Assembly: GCA_902490365.1 (NCBI GenBank)
Contig: CABUDQ010000009.1
Span: forward strand, 1-52,335
From: an uncultured Collinsella sp.
GTDB lineage: Bacteria > Actinomycetota > Coriobacteriia > Coriobacteriales > Coriobacteriaceae
Direction: 5' to 3'
DNA: 52,335 nucleotides
The notes beneath the pieces were generated by a model. That model was not told where the DNA came from and did not search any database. It was given only the letters and a program-made list of their open reading frames with translations. Position numbers and translations under genes: made by a program. Each line of letters begins with the position of its first letter. Positions within the stretch are counted from its first letter, which is position 1. Shown here piece after piece: positions 1 through 7,054 of the stretch.

Positions 1-55
1 GCGCCGAATGCTCGCCATCGAAATTTATCGATGGCCTATTTCAGACTGTAATGGG
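1..55. repeat. Left copy of 55-bp terminal inverted repeat
   Basis: Bases 1-55 are the exact reverse complement of the last 55 bases of the window, and identity stops abruptly at base 56 (c here, g in the other copy). The repeat contains an inner palindrome with 8-bp arms (gccatcga / tcgatggc) around a 6-base spacer at about 15-36. An exact length of 55 fits an assembly-graph k-mer overlap, so the real inverted repeat probably continues beyond the window. Confidence 0.9.
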
Positions 56-308
56 CTTGCCGTCGATGCTGCGCTCGGTGTGCAGCACCCGCGTCCTCTT
101 CAAGTCGACGCTTCCCGAGGCGCGGCTCATATGGGGCGCGGAACGCCTGCTCGACCTCGGTGCACCTCGCACCTTCTCCCCGGGCGACGCTTGGTTCAGC
201 AGTACTGACGGGGCGCACGACCGCATCGGCTTTGTGCATTTTCCGATCATGGACTTCCCCGTGTACCGCGAGCTTGGGCGGCTCCTTGACCTGTACTTCA
301 GAGAATAA
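3..308 (+). CDS. C-terminal fragment, probable FtsK/TcpA-like DNA translocase
   Basis: This frame is open from the first bases of the window to a TAA at 306-308, so the gene most likely starts outside it; the internal ATG at 51 need not be the start. The visible part is about 100 residues. The stretch STRVLFKSTLPEARLIWGAE followed by LLDLG and GDAWF resembles the C-terminal end of FtsK/SpoIIIE-type ATPases (TR-F-x-S, then G-A-x-x-LL-x-x-GD). This is a by-eye family match and no Walker motif lies in the window. Rep and integrase genes follow on the same strand, the order seen in actinobacterial integrative conjugative elements, where an FtsK-like protein pumps double-stranded DNA. An unrelated hypothetical protein remains possible. 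Confidence 0.4.
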   Translation, partial: AECSPSKFIDGLFQTVMGLPSMLRSVCSTRVLFKSTLPEARLIWGAERLLDLGAPRTFSPGDAWFSSTDGAHDRIGFVHFPIMDFPVYRELGRLLDLYFRE

Positions 309-314
309 CCACCG

Positions 315-348
315 CGGGGTCCGCTTCGCGCAGCAAAAGCGGACCCCG
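315..348 (+). terminator. Intrinsic terminator after the FtsK-like fragment
   Basis: Perfect 12-bp arms (cggggtccgctt / aagcggaccccg) with a 10-base loop, starting 7 bases after the stop codon. The T-run is weak (tcgattgttcc). Confidence 0.6.
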
Positions 349-383
349 TCGATTGTTCCATTACTTGAAATTCTGCTCATTTA

Positions 384-416
384 TGCGCCTTGGGGGGCTT
401 GTTATCCCAAGGCGCA
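384..416. other. Hairpin upstream of rep
   Basis: Perfect 11-bp arms (tgcgccttggg / cccaaggcgca) around an 11-base loop, about 60 bases before the rep start. HUH initiators usually nick at a hairpin near their own gene, so this could be part of a replication origin. No known nick sequence is recognisable, and a simple terminator or operator is equally possible. Confidence 0.4.
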
Positions 417-477
417 CCCTCGGGCGCGTTCCAAAATCGTCCCGAAATAGCTCATTTACGAGAAAGGACTCGGAACC

Positions 478-1668
478 ATGACCAATTCTCTGCCCATGAA
501 GACCCGCGCGATGATGTACGAGCAGCAGCTCGATCACCTGCCCCGTCCTGTGGACGAAATGTACCGAAGAATCGAAACACTCGCCCCGAAGCGCTATGCG
601 GGCATCGTGCACGACAGCGACACGACGGACGCGGGACGTCCGGCAGCCGCGCATCTTCACGTGATGATGGAGTTCCAGAATCCGCGCTCGCTCAATAGCA
701 TCGCGAAGCTCCTTGGAGATAATCCTGAGCGCATCGAGGCTTGGAAGGCAGGTGTGGAAAACGGTTTTTCCTACCTGTGCCACAGAACGGATGGCGCACG
801 ATCCAAGCATCAGTACGACCCCAAAATCGTGCGCTCCAATTTCGATTACCCAGCGCTACTTGCTTCTATTGAGTCGCGCGTTGCTCGAACGAGGTCCCAT
901 AGCAGCATCAAAGTCCTTCTCGATGACCTTCTCGAAGGTCGTATCGACAAGGAGTCCTTGATCTCTCAGCTCTCCGGATCCGAATATGCCCGGACATAGC
1001 GTCAGATCGAAGACGTTTATGCACGCCGCCTTCAGGTTCAGGCCCGGGAATGGCGGGGGTTGATGCTCAAGGGCGAAACAAGGGTGGAATCAGTTTGGAT
1101 CTTCGGGCCTGCTGGAACGGGGAAGTCCACCCTCGCAAAGCTCTATGCGAAGCGGAAGGGCGAACCGTTCTTCGTCTCTGGATCTACGAGAGACATCTTT
1201 CAGGGGTATGAGGGCCAGCACACGGTGATTCTTGACGAACTTCGTCCCTCATCCATCCCCTACGCCGACCTGTTTCGCATCACGGATCCCTATGCGATGG
1301 AGCATGAGGTGATGGCACCGTCCCGATATTCCGACAAAGCGATAGCCGCCGATCTCGTAATCGTCACGACGCCCTACAGCCCTTTGGAATTCTATGGAGA
1401 ACAGATGCGCCGATCCGCGACTTATCATCCGCAAAACGATGTCGACGGATTTGGTCAACTTGAGAGGCGCCTCTCCGTCGTTGCGGAGATGCAGACGAGG
1501 GAGATCTGTCTCTCTGAGTTTAGGCACGATCTCGACGGATACTGGCCGGTCGAAGGTTCCTCTCGTACAAACCCATATTCGAGTTATGCGCGAGGACTCG
1601 CCCCCTCGTCCTGCGCCAACGCTCTTTATAAAGAGCTTCTCGACACCGTTTCGCACTTGACAGCTTAA
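478..1668 (+). pseudogene. Replication initiator (HUH endonuclease plus P-loop helicase) with in-frame amber stop
   Basis: Two open segments, 478-999 and 1060-1668, lie in the same frame and are separated by a TAG at 997-999 and 20 codons that read sensibly (RQIEDVYARRLQVQAREWRG). Together they give a Rep of about 395 residues. The first half has the metal-binding HUH motif (HLHVMMEF) and a probable nicking-tyrosine region (FSYLCHRTDGARSKHQYD) as in pMV158-type rolling-circle initiators. The second half has a Walker A (GPAGTGKST) and an acidic ILDELRP motif, as in the helicase domain of CRESS-like plasmid Reps. The rep start at 478 has an upstream AGAAAGGA ribosome-binding site. Either the gene is dead, or the amber is read through. 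A split pair of proteins is less likely, since the second half has no clear start signal. Neighbours are an integrase and a probable FtsK-like gene. Confidence 0.75.
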
Positions 1669-1674
1669 CCAATC

Positions 1675-1718
1675 GGGCCCCGTGCGATAATCTTGAAATA
1701 TCGCATCGGGGCTCTTTT
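1675..1718 (+). terminator. Intrinsic terminator after rep
   Basis: A stem built from ggccccg-tgcgata and tatcgca-tcggggc with a 9-base loop, followed by tcttttct. It sits between the rep stop and the integrase ribosome-binding site. Confidence 0.75.
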
Positions 1719-1740
1719 CTGAACAGGAAGGAGCCTGCTA

Positions 1741-2946
1741 GTGACTGTGAGAAAAGACAGCAAAGGGCGAATCCTCAGACGCGGGGAAAGCCAGAGAAAA
1801 AACGGCCGTTACTGCTTCAAGTATGTGGATGCAAGAGGTAAAACGCGGAGCGTCTACTCGTGGACCTTGACAACTCATGATCTAACTCCGAAGGGGAAGA
1901 AAGCCAGTCCGTGCTTGCGCGCGTTGGAGCATGAGATCCAGCGCGATCTGCTTGATAAGGTCGCGCCGAACAATATGACAGTCTACGAACTCGCATCTCG
2001 TTACACTGAAACAAAGACTGCCGTGAAACAATCCACTCGAGCCGCCTACAAGACAATCCTCAATTTTCTTGCTACAGATGAATTCGGCTCGCGACGAATA
2101 TGCGGTGTCACCTCCCTTGATGCCAAGGAATGGCTCATCAACCTGCAAAAAATCCACGGCAAGCGCTATAGCACAATCCATAGCATCCGTGGTGTTCTGA
2201 GACCGGCGTTTCAACTGGCAGAGGAGAACAGCCTGATTCGCCGAAATCCCTTCTATTTCGAGCTCGCAACGATACTGACAAACGACATGGTTACACACAA
2301 GGCCTTGGCCACTAACCAAGAACGCAGATTTCTTGCTTTCGTGGAGGGCGATGAACACTTTCACCGCTATCGTGACGCCATCTACATCCTTCTAAATACG
2401 GGCCTGCGCATTTCTGAATTCTGCGGTCTTACCGTCGAAGACCTTGATTTCAAAAACGGAAGCATTCGGGTAAACAAGCAACTTCAGCGGACCAGCAACA
2501 TGCGATACTACATCGAACGTCCCAAGACGGAGAGCGGGATCCGCTATGTTCCCATGACTCAAGCCGTGACAGAGTGTTTCAGGAGTATCCTTGCGCAACG
2601 TCTAAAGCCTTCGAGTGAGCCGGTCGTTGACGGTGTTAGCGGTTTTCTGTTTCTTGATAAAAACGAGATGCCGCGTGTTGCCCTGCACTGGGAGAAGTAC
2701 TTCCACCACGCGATAGAGAAACATAATCGCATCTACAAGGATGAGCTTCCCAAAATCACACCACATGTCTGCCGACATACCTTCTGCTCGAAGATGGCAC
2801 GCAGGGGAATGAACCCTGCGAAGCTAAAATGCATCATGGGCCACTCCGACATCAACGTGACTTTTAACACATACACCCATCTTGATTTCGACGACGCCAG
2901 AGAGGATATGCTGAAAATTGGATGCAAAGGACGGTCAACATTGTGA
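1741..2946 (+). CDS. Tyrosine recombinase / integrase, Tn916 type
   Basis: A 401-residue site-specific recombinase that should integrate and excise the element it sits on. The N-terminus (about residues 1-60, RKDSKGRILRRGESQRKNGR) resembles the arm-site DNA-binding domain of Tn916-family integrases. A SAM-like core-binding domain follows (about 75-180), then the catalytic domain. Visible catalytic residues are R223 (TGLRISE), H342 and R345 (HVCRH), H368 (MGHSD) and the nucleophile Y378 (NTYTHLDF). The GTG start at 1741 is chosen because a clear AGGAAGGAG site lies just upstream. Length is normal for the family. The gene ends about 160 bases before a truncated phosphatase gene, where an attachment site may lie. 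Base composition is more AT-rich than the genes further right, consistent with transfer. Confidence 0.92.
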   Translation: MTVRKDSKGRILRRGESQRKNGRYCFKYVDARGKTRSVYSWTLTTHDLTPKGKKASPCLRALEHEIQRDLLDKVAPNNMTVYELASRYTETKTAVKQSTRAAYKTILNFLATDEFGSRRICGVTSLDAKEWLINLQKIHGKRYSTIHSIRGVLRPAFQLAEENSLIRRNPFYFELATILTNDMVTHKALATNQERRFLAFVEGDEHFHRYRDAIYILLNTGLRISEFCGLTVEDLDFKNGSIRVNKQLQRTSNMRYYIERPKTESGIRYVPMTQAVTECFRSILAQRLKPSSEPVVDGVSGFLFLDKNEMPRVALHWEKYFHHAIEKHNRIYKDELPKITPHVCRHTFCSKMARRGMNPAKLKCIMGHSDINVTFNTYTHLDFDDAREDMLKIGCKGRSTL

Positions 2947-3107
2947 CAACAAGTCGTAAACCCTCGTTCTTTACGACAATTCTTACGACGCTGGAAAGAA
3001 GAATAATCCGCTCATTTATGAATCAATTTGATATTCTGTCCTTGACGAGGGATCAAAAAGCAGTGCGATTATCTGCGAAAACTCTGATATTCGAGAGGTT
3101 TTAGCCA

Positions 3108-3254
3108 ATGCGCAAAATCCTATTTGTCTGTCATGGGAACATCTGCCGCATCCTTAGATTAATGTCTGGAAAAGTCGGGATTTACGCTTACGGAGCACGG
3201 ACAGTCGTTACCTCGTGTGGAATACCCTGGGAGTATACTGGACGCTTATATTGA
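3108..3254 (+). pseudogene. Truncated 5' end of a low-molecular-weight protein tyrosine phosphatase gene
   Basis: The ORF begins MRKILFVCHGNICR, the N-terminal strand and P-loop (C-x5-R) of low-molecular-weight tyrosine phosphatases, with an upstream gagagg ribosome-binding site. Directly after the P-loop arginine the similarity stops, and 34 unrelated codons follow to a TGA. The conserved serine after the arginine and all of the remaining fold are missing. A full-length phosphatase lies at 4425-4889 and shares the 12-base stretch aacatctgccgc at the breakpoint. Because the fragment lies just downstream of the integrase, the breakpoint is a candidate integration crossover. A scar of an older deletion is the alternative. 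Confidence 0.6.
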
Positions 3255-3277
3255 CGAGCATAAGGAAAGGGGCAGCA

Positions 3278-4385
3278 ATGCCAAAACACGAGGAACGCGT
3301 CTTGTCGCTTGACGGCCTGCGAGGGCTCGGGGCTCTGATGGTGTTCCTGTATCACGTCGACATCATGGTCAAGCCGTTTGGCGCGGGGGGGTCCGAGTCT
3401 CTTCCCTGGCACCGCGTCGGTTATGGTGTTCTTCATCCTGTCTGGCATAGTGCTGTCTCTTGTTCCCTTTAAGCACATGGGAAACGGCGGGTACGACTGG
3501 CTTGGCTATTACCCAAGAAGGGTCGTCCGCCTTTGCGGGCCGCTGTTTGCGGCGATTGCGCTGGCCCTTCCTGCGGGCTACGTGGCCTGGCGCCTGGGGT
3601 CCACGTCGCGCTCCGCGCTTGCCGTCGCCTACGACGCGGGCCTTCCCACTGCGGTTCATGACATCCTCATGCAGTTCGACGTGCTGTTCAACGTGTCCGA
3701 TGGCGTCAACAACCTCTTTGGCGCGCAGCTCGTCCGCGTTGACTCTCCCGTCTGGTCCATGAGCTGGGAGCTCTGGTTTAGCCTGACGCTTCCGCTGGCC
3801 ATCTGGTGCATATCAAGGATTCGCCGGACGGGTTTGGCGGTTGTTGCGACCTTTATTGCGGTGCTTGTCTCGCACTGGACGGGCTACTTTCCGCTGCGCT
3901 TTTGCCTGATGTTCTGGCTTGGCGTCATGGTGGCCCGGCGATTCGACAAGATCAGGGCCGTCCAAATCCCGGTTCCGGCCGAGCTGGCGCTGCTCGTGGC
4001 CTCCGTTGGCGTCATCGAGCTTTCGCTCGTGTGGCATCCCGGCGGGGTACTCGAGGCGCTGAAGTCCACCGTCATGAACGCGGCCTGCCTGACTGTCGTC
4101 GTTGTCTCGATTGCCGACGGTTTCACGCGTCGGGCGCTCTCCACGGCTCCTATGGTCTTCTTGGGAAAGGTGTCGTACAGTCTCTACCTCACCCACGCCA
4201 TTGTCATAGGAGGCCTCGCTGCCTTTTTACCCAAACTCGGAATTGCCACGCCGCTTGCGATTGCCGCAGCCTCATTGCTCGTAAGCACGGTTGTTGCGAT
4301 CGCGTTTTGGCGCGCGGTCGAGGTTCCCAGCATGAACCTATCGCGTTCGCTGGGTAAGTTGAAACCCGATGATACTATTCGCTAA
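3278..4385 (+). pseudogene. Membrane acyltransferase (acyltransferase_3 / OafA-like), frameshifted at a 7-G tract
   Basis: The gene starts at 3278 after AAGGAAAGGGG and encodes SLDGLRGLGALMVFLYHVDI, the typical first helix of acyltransferase_3 proteins with their conserved histidine. The frame breaks at a run of seven G (3385-3391). With six G the frame would continue into GGPSLFPGTASVMVFFILSG and on to the stop at 4385, giving about 368 residues with roughly ten membrane helices. The conserved middle part SPVWSMSWELWFSLTLPL is present in the second frame. This family O-acetylates or O-acylates surface polysaccharides, peptidoglycan or antibiotics. The G-run may be a slipped-strand switch; a fixed mutation or a base-calling error are alternatives. 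The phosphatase gene downstream may be co-transcribed. Confidence 0.8.
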
Positions 4386-4424
4386 GCTATTGAAAAAACG
4401 GCTTCGCTCGGAATAGGAACCGTC

Positions 4425-4889
4425 ATGCAAAACCACCAATCCATGCAGCGTATTCTGTTTATCTGCTACGGCAACATCTGCCGCTCGACGATGGCTGAGT
4501 CGGTGCTTACCGAGCTCGTGCGCCGCGCTGGGCGCGAGGCGGAGTTTGTCATCGATTCCGCAGCGACCTCAACCGAGGAGATCGGCAACCCGCCGCATCA
4601 TGGCACGGTCGCCAAGCTGCGCGAAGTCGGGATTCCCGTCGTTGCCCACCGCGCGCGCCAGGTGCGTCGCGCGGAGTATGGCGACTGGGATCACATTGTC
4701 TATATGGATGCTGAGAACGCGCGCGGCCTGCGTCGCATCTTTGGCGACGACCCTGACGACAAGATTACGCGCTTGCTCGATTGGACCGAGCGCCCCGGCG
4801 ACGTGGCCGATCCCTGGTACACCGGCAACTTCGATGCCACCTACCGCGACGTGCTCGACGGTTGCACTGCTATGCTCGAACAACTGTAG
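4425..4889 (+). CDS. Low-molecular-weight protein tyrosine phosphatase
   Basis: A complete 154-residue cytoplasmic phosphatase. The P-loop CYGNICRS near the N-terminus holds the catalytic cysteine and arginine, and DPWYTGNFDATY near residues 126-137 carries the general-acid aspartate (DPW/Y motif). Family members dephosphorylate tyrosine on proteins, in bacteria often the tyrosine kinases that control polysaccharide export. That would fit the neighbouring acyltransferase, but this is inference. The start at 4425 has AGGAA seven bases upstream; an internal ATG at 4443 would give the more usual N-terminus MQRILFICYG. It is 40 bases after the acyltransferase, so probably in one transcript. The truncated relative at 3108 differs in sequence and is not a simple duplicate. 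Confidence 0.92.
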   Translation: MQNHQSMQRILFICYGNICRSTMAESVLTELVRRAGREAEFVIDSAATSTEEIGNPPHHGTVAKLREVGIPVVAHRARQVRRAEYGDWDHIVYMDAENARGLRRIFGDDPDDKITRLLDWTERPGDVADPWYTGNFDATYRDVLDGCTAMLEQL

Positions 4890-4926
4890 GCTCGCGAGCA
4901 CACGAACCGCACCATCGACATGCAGC

Positions 4927-5048
4927 GAGCGAGGATTTTCTCCCGCATATAAATCGAGCGTGGACTTTCTCCCACATTGAGCGTTCAAGTGCGCTCTAGA
5001 CGGGAGAAAATCCACGCTCATTATCTCAGTGGGAGAAAATCCACGCTC
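4927..5048. repeat. Cluster of four 18-bp repeats, two in each orientation
   Basis: Copies of gagcgtggatttttctccc-like sequence lie at 4927-4944 and 4956-4973 in plus orientation and, as gggagaaaatccacgctc, at 5002-5019 and 5031-5048 in reverse orientation. Copies differ at one or two positions. The cluster can fold into alternative hairpins. It lies between the phosphatase stop and the remnant of a TIGR04076 gene. Confidence 0.8.
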
Positions 5049-5050
5049 AA

Positions 5051-5130
5051 CTACTCGTCGACGATCTCGGCGAGCCAGACGTTCAACGTATCGACCTCGG
5101 GGCAGCAGAACTTGGCCGTACCGGGCTCGT
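5051..5130 (-). pseudogene. Remnant: C-terminal end of a TIGR04076-type gene
   Basis: On the minus strand this stretch encodes NEPGTAKFCCPEVDTLNVWL and six more residues, then a stop. It matches the last 26 codons of the intact gene at 6725-7054, with one Ile/Val difference and several silent changes. It has no start and cannot make a protein alone. It marks a duplication or rearrangement endpoint around the ATPase gene between the two copies. Confidence 0.8.
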
Positions 5131-5137
5131 TGCCTCC

Positions 5138-5168
5138 ATGTGACAAAGGAGCTGTCCCCTTGTCACAT
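5138..5168. repeat. 31-bp palindromic repeat, copy 1
   Basis: An imperfect copy of the palindrome whose arms are atgtgacaaaggga and its complement. Related copies lie at 6687, 16320 and 33759. It lies 14 bases after the ATPase stop codon (minus strand), so it could also act as a terminator hairpin. Confidence 0.85.
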
Positions 5169-5181
5169 TAGGGATTGCGCC

Positions 5182-6543
5182 CTAGACCGGCTTGACCTCC
5201 AGCTTTATCCCCTCGGAACGGGAGCCGCCCAAAACATCTGAAAGGGCCCAGGTCGCATACAGAGGCAGATAGAGAACGGATCCGTCGCGCTCAACGTTGC
5301 CTCTCGAGAAAACGATCCCGCGCTTTACGCCATACTCGGACGTTTCAAGCACATGGTCGAGCGCGGCGTGCGCGTGGTAATAGGAGCCTGATTTGACCTC
5401 GATCGGAACAGCTGTCCCATCCGGGCCGTCGACCACAAAGTCCACTTCACCGCGCTTTTTTGTCTGATAGTAGTAAAGCTGGCGATTATGGGCAGTCAGC
5501 TGCTGGGCCACCACATTTTCGTAAATACCACCCAGATTGGGCTCCTTGCTATCGAGATACGCCGCCTGAGCAACGCCAACGGGGTAGCGTGCCATCAGCA
5601 TGCCCGTATCTGATTGGTACAGCTTGAACTGCGATGGTCGCGCCGTTTTGAGCAAAGGCGATTTGGGCTCGGATACAATATCGGCCTTGAGAGCAACGCC
5701 GGCATCGACAAGCCAGACAAAATCTCGCTGGTATTTCTCAAAATGTGCCTTGGGGTCAATGGAATTGAGCACAAAGCGCTTGTTTTCGCCCTCGAGCATA
5801 ATAGGAAGCTGATCGTAGATGCTCTGCACCTGAAGGGCCCGTCCGCTTGCATACTTGGAGATATCCCGTCGGTACTGCTCATTGAGCTCCGACTGAAGCT
5901 GACGAACAGAGGCAAGGTCGCCCTGCGTGTCAAGGAAGCGCTGCACGACCTCCGGCATTCCGCCAACAACAATATAGGTCCTGAAGTTTGCCATCATCGC
6001 GTCATGAATGTAACCAGGAATGGGCTTCTCGCTGACACACGCATCGAGTATCGTTTGGCGAGCCCCCTCGCTCACCCCGATTGCCCAGCAAAACTCCTCA
6101 AAATCGAGCGGAAACATCCTAAGCTCGTGAACATATCCCACCGGATAGGATCTGATGCCCTTGAACTGGGTCCCGAGCATTGACCCAGAAAACGCCCAGC
6201 GGCACCGCCCGTCCTCAACAAGAAATTTTGCCATTGTCATGATGTCGGGGGCCTCTTGGACCTCATCGATAAACACGAGCGTTTTGCCCGGCGTTATCGA
6301 CTTTCCCGAGAGAAGCGTCACCCTACTGATGAAATCATCGGCATCTCGTGCCTCGAGAAGAGCGTCTTTTGCCTGACGATTTTCCATAAGGTTGAGCTCG
6401 ATGTAGGTTGCGTGGTTGGCTTTGCCAAACGCACGAATCGAATAGCTTTTGCCGATCTGGCGAGAACCCGTGATGAATAAGGCCTTTTGCTCGGTAGACT
6501 TCAGCCACCGTTCCAGTTCAGCAGCTATTTTTCTGCGCAGCAT
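5182..6543 (-). CDS. AAA-type ATPase with DUF4143 C-terminal domain
   Basis: About 453 residues. The N-terminal ATPase has a degenerate Walker A (FITGSRQIGKSYSIRAF), a Walker B LVFIDEVQEAP and a sensor-like AFSGSMLG. The C-terminal half carries the DUF4143 / restriction-endonuclease-like part with GGIYENVVAQQL, YYQTKKRGEVDFVV and PIEVKSG, whose E, D and E-x-K residues resemble a PD-(D/E)XK nuclease core. This family is abundant in gut bacteria and its function is unsettled. The start at 6543 (MLRRKIAAEL) has GGGAG just upstream; a start at 6564 lacks this. Three 33-bp-spaced repeats lie immediately upstream and palindromes lie on both sides, so the gene looks like a self-contained cassette. 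Its strand matches the TIGR04076 and kinase genes upstream. Confidence 0.88.
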   Translation of the reverse strand: MLRRKIAAELERWLKSTEQKALFITGSRQIGKSYSIRAFGKANHATYIELNLMENRQAKDALLEARDADDFISRVTLLSGKSITPGKTLVFIDEVQEAPDIMTMAKFLVEDGRCRWAFSGSMLGTQFKGIRSYPVGYVHELRMFPLDFEEFCWAIGVSEGARQTILDACVSEKPIPGYIHDAMMANFRTYIVVGGMPEVVQRFLDTQGDLASVRQLQSELNEQYRRDISKYASGRALQVQSIYDQLPIMLEGENKRFVLNSIDPKAHFEKYQRDFVWLVDAGVALKADIVSEPKSPLLKTARPSQFKLYQSDTGMLMARYPVGVAQAAYLDSKEPNLGGIYENVVAQQLTAHNRQLYYYQTKKRGEVDFVVDGPDGTAVPIEVKSGSYYHAHAALDHVLETSEYGVKRGIVFSRGNVERDGSVLYLPLYATWALSDVLGGSRSEGIKLEVKPV

Positions 6544-6566
6544 AGGCTCTCCCCTCAGTGTCATCA

Positions 6567-6665
6567 GATGAAATGTATAGATTTATATGCTTGATTATCG
6601 ATGAAATGCAGAGTTTTTAGAGCCGGAAATCGGATGAAATGCAGAGATTTGAGATTTAGAGCATG
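6567..6665 (-). promoter_or_regulatory. Three direct repeats with exact 33-bp spacing upstream of the ATPase
   Basis: The motif gatgaaatg(c/t)a(g/t)ag starts at 6567, 6600 and 6633, giving a period of exactly 33 bases, close to three helical turns. Only the first 14 or so bases of each unit are conserved. The array lies directly upstream of the ATPase start, so it is a candidate set of operator sites, perhaps for the ATPase itself or a partner. Three short units with non-identical spacers do not make a CRISPR. Confidence 0.65.
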
Positions 6666-6686
6666 AAGAGGGGCGTCCACCGCCGC

Positions 6687-6717
6687 ATGTGACAAAGGGA
6701 CTGTCCCTTTATCACAT
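6687..6717. repeat. 31-bp palindromic repeat, copy 2
   Basis: Near-perfect palindrome of the same family as 5138, 16320 and 33759, with one arm mismatch (ttatcacat in place of ttgtcacat). It sits 7 bases after the stop of the TIGR04076 gene and may end its transcript. Confidence 0.9.
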
Positions 6718-6724
6718 CGCTCAA

Positions 6725-7054
6725 CTACTCGTCGATGATCTCGGCAAGCCAGACATTCAGCGTATCGACCTCGGGGCAGCAAAACTTCGCCGTACCGGGC
6801 TCGTTGCCAGGCACGGTTCCGCCGTAGCGTAGGATGTCGATATAGGGAAAGCCCACATGGCAGGCCATGGCGCACATCTTGCCGCGGTCTCGGTCAAAGT
6901 CAAAGACGTCGCCCGGCTTGTGACCATGGTGGCAGCGGCACGCACCCAGCTGGTCCACGCAGCTCACGCGGATACGCGGACGCTCGCCACGCGGAGCGCC
7001 GAGCGGCTTGCCCCCGCCCGCAGGCCTGGCACCGTTCTCGCCAGCGTTACTCAT
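6725..7054 (-). CDS. TIGR04076 family protein
   Basis: A 109-residue cysteine-rich small protein of unknown function. Visible family features are RVSCVDQLGACRCHHGHKPG, then GDVFDF, the MCAMACHVGFPYIDILRYGG core, and a C-terminal FCCPEVDTLNVWLAE. The several paired cysteines and histidines suggest metal or cofactor binding, which is inference. The ATG at 7054 overlaps the stop of the upstream kinase gene (7047-7871) by 8 bases, a sign of translational coupling. A partial second copy of its 3' end lies at 5051-5130, beyond the ATPase gene. The first 20 residues are glycine- and proline-rich and poorly conserved in appearance. Confidence 0.8.
   Translation of the reverse strand: MSNAGENGARPAGGGKPLGAPRGERPRIRVSCVDQLGACRCHHGHKPGDVFDFDRDRGKMCAMACHVGFPYIDILRYGGTVPGNEPGTAKFCCPEVDTLNVWLAEIIDE

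Noticed and set aside
2922..3104. 60-residue ORF after the integrase
   Set aside because: Overlaps the integrase end, starts without a ribosome site and has no recognisable composition.
6567..6665. Possible small CRISPR array
   Set aside because: Only three units, only about 14 conserved bases per unit, and no cas gene in the window.
6564..6875. 103-residue minus-strand ORF ending in repeated SLHFI
   Set aside because: The repeat comes from the 33-bp DNA repeats read as protein, and the rest overlaps the TIGR04076 gene in another frame.
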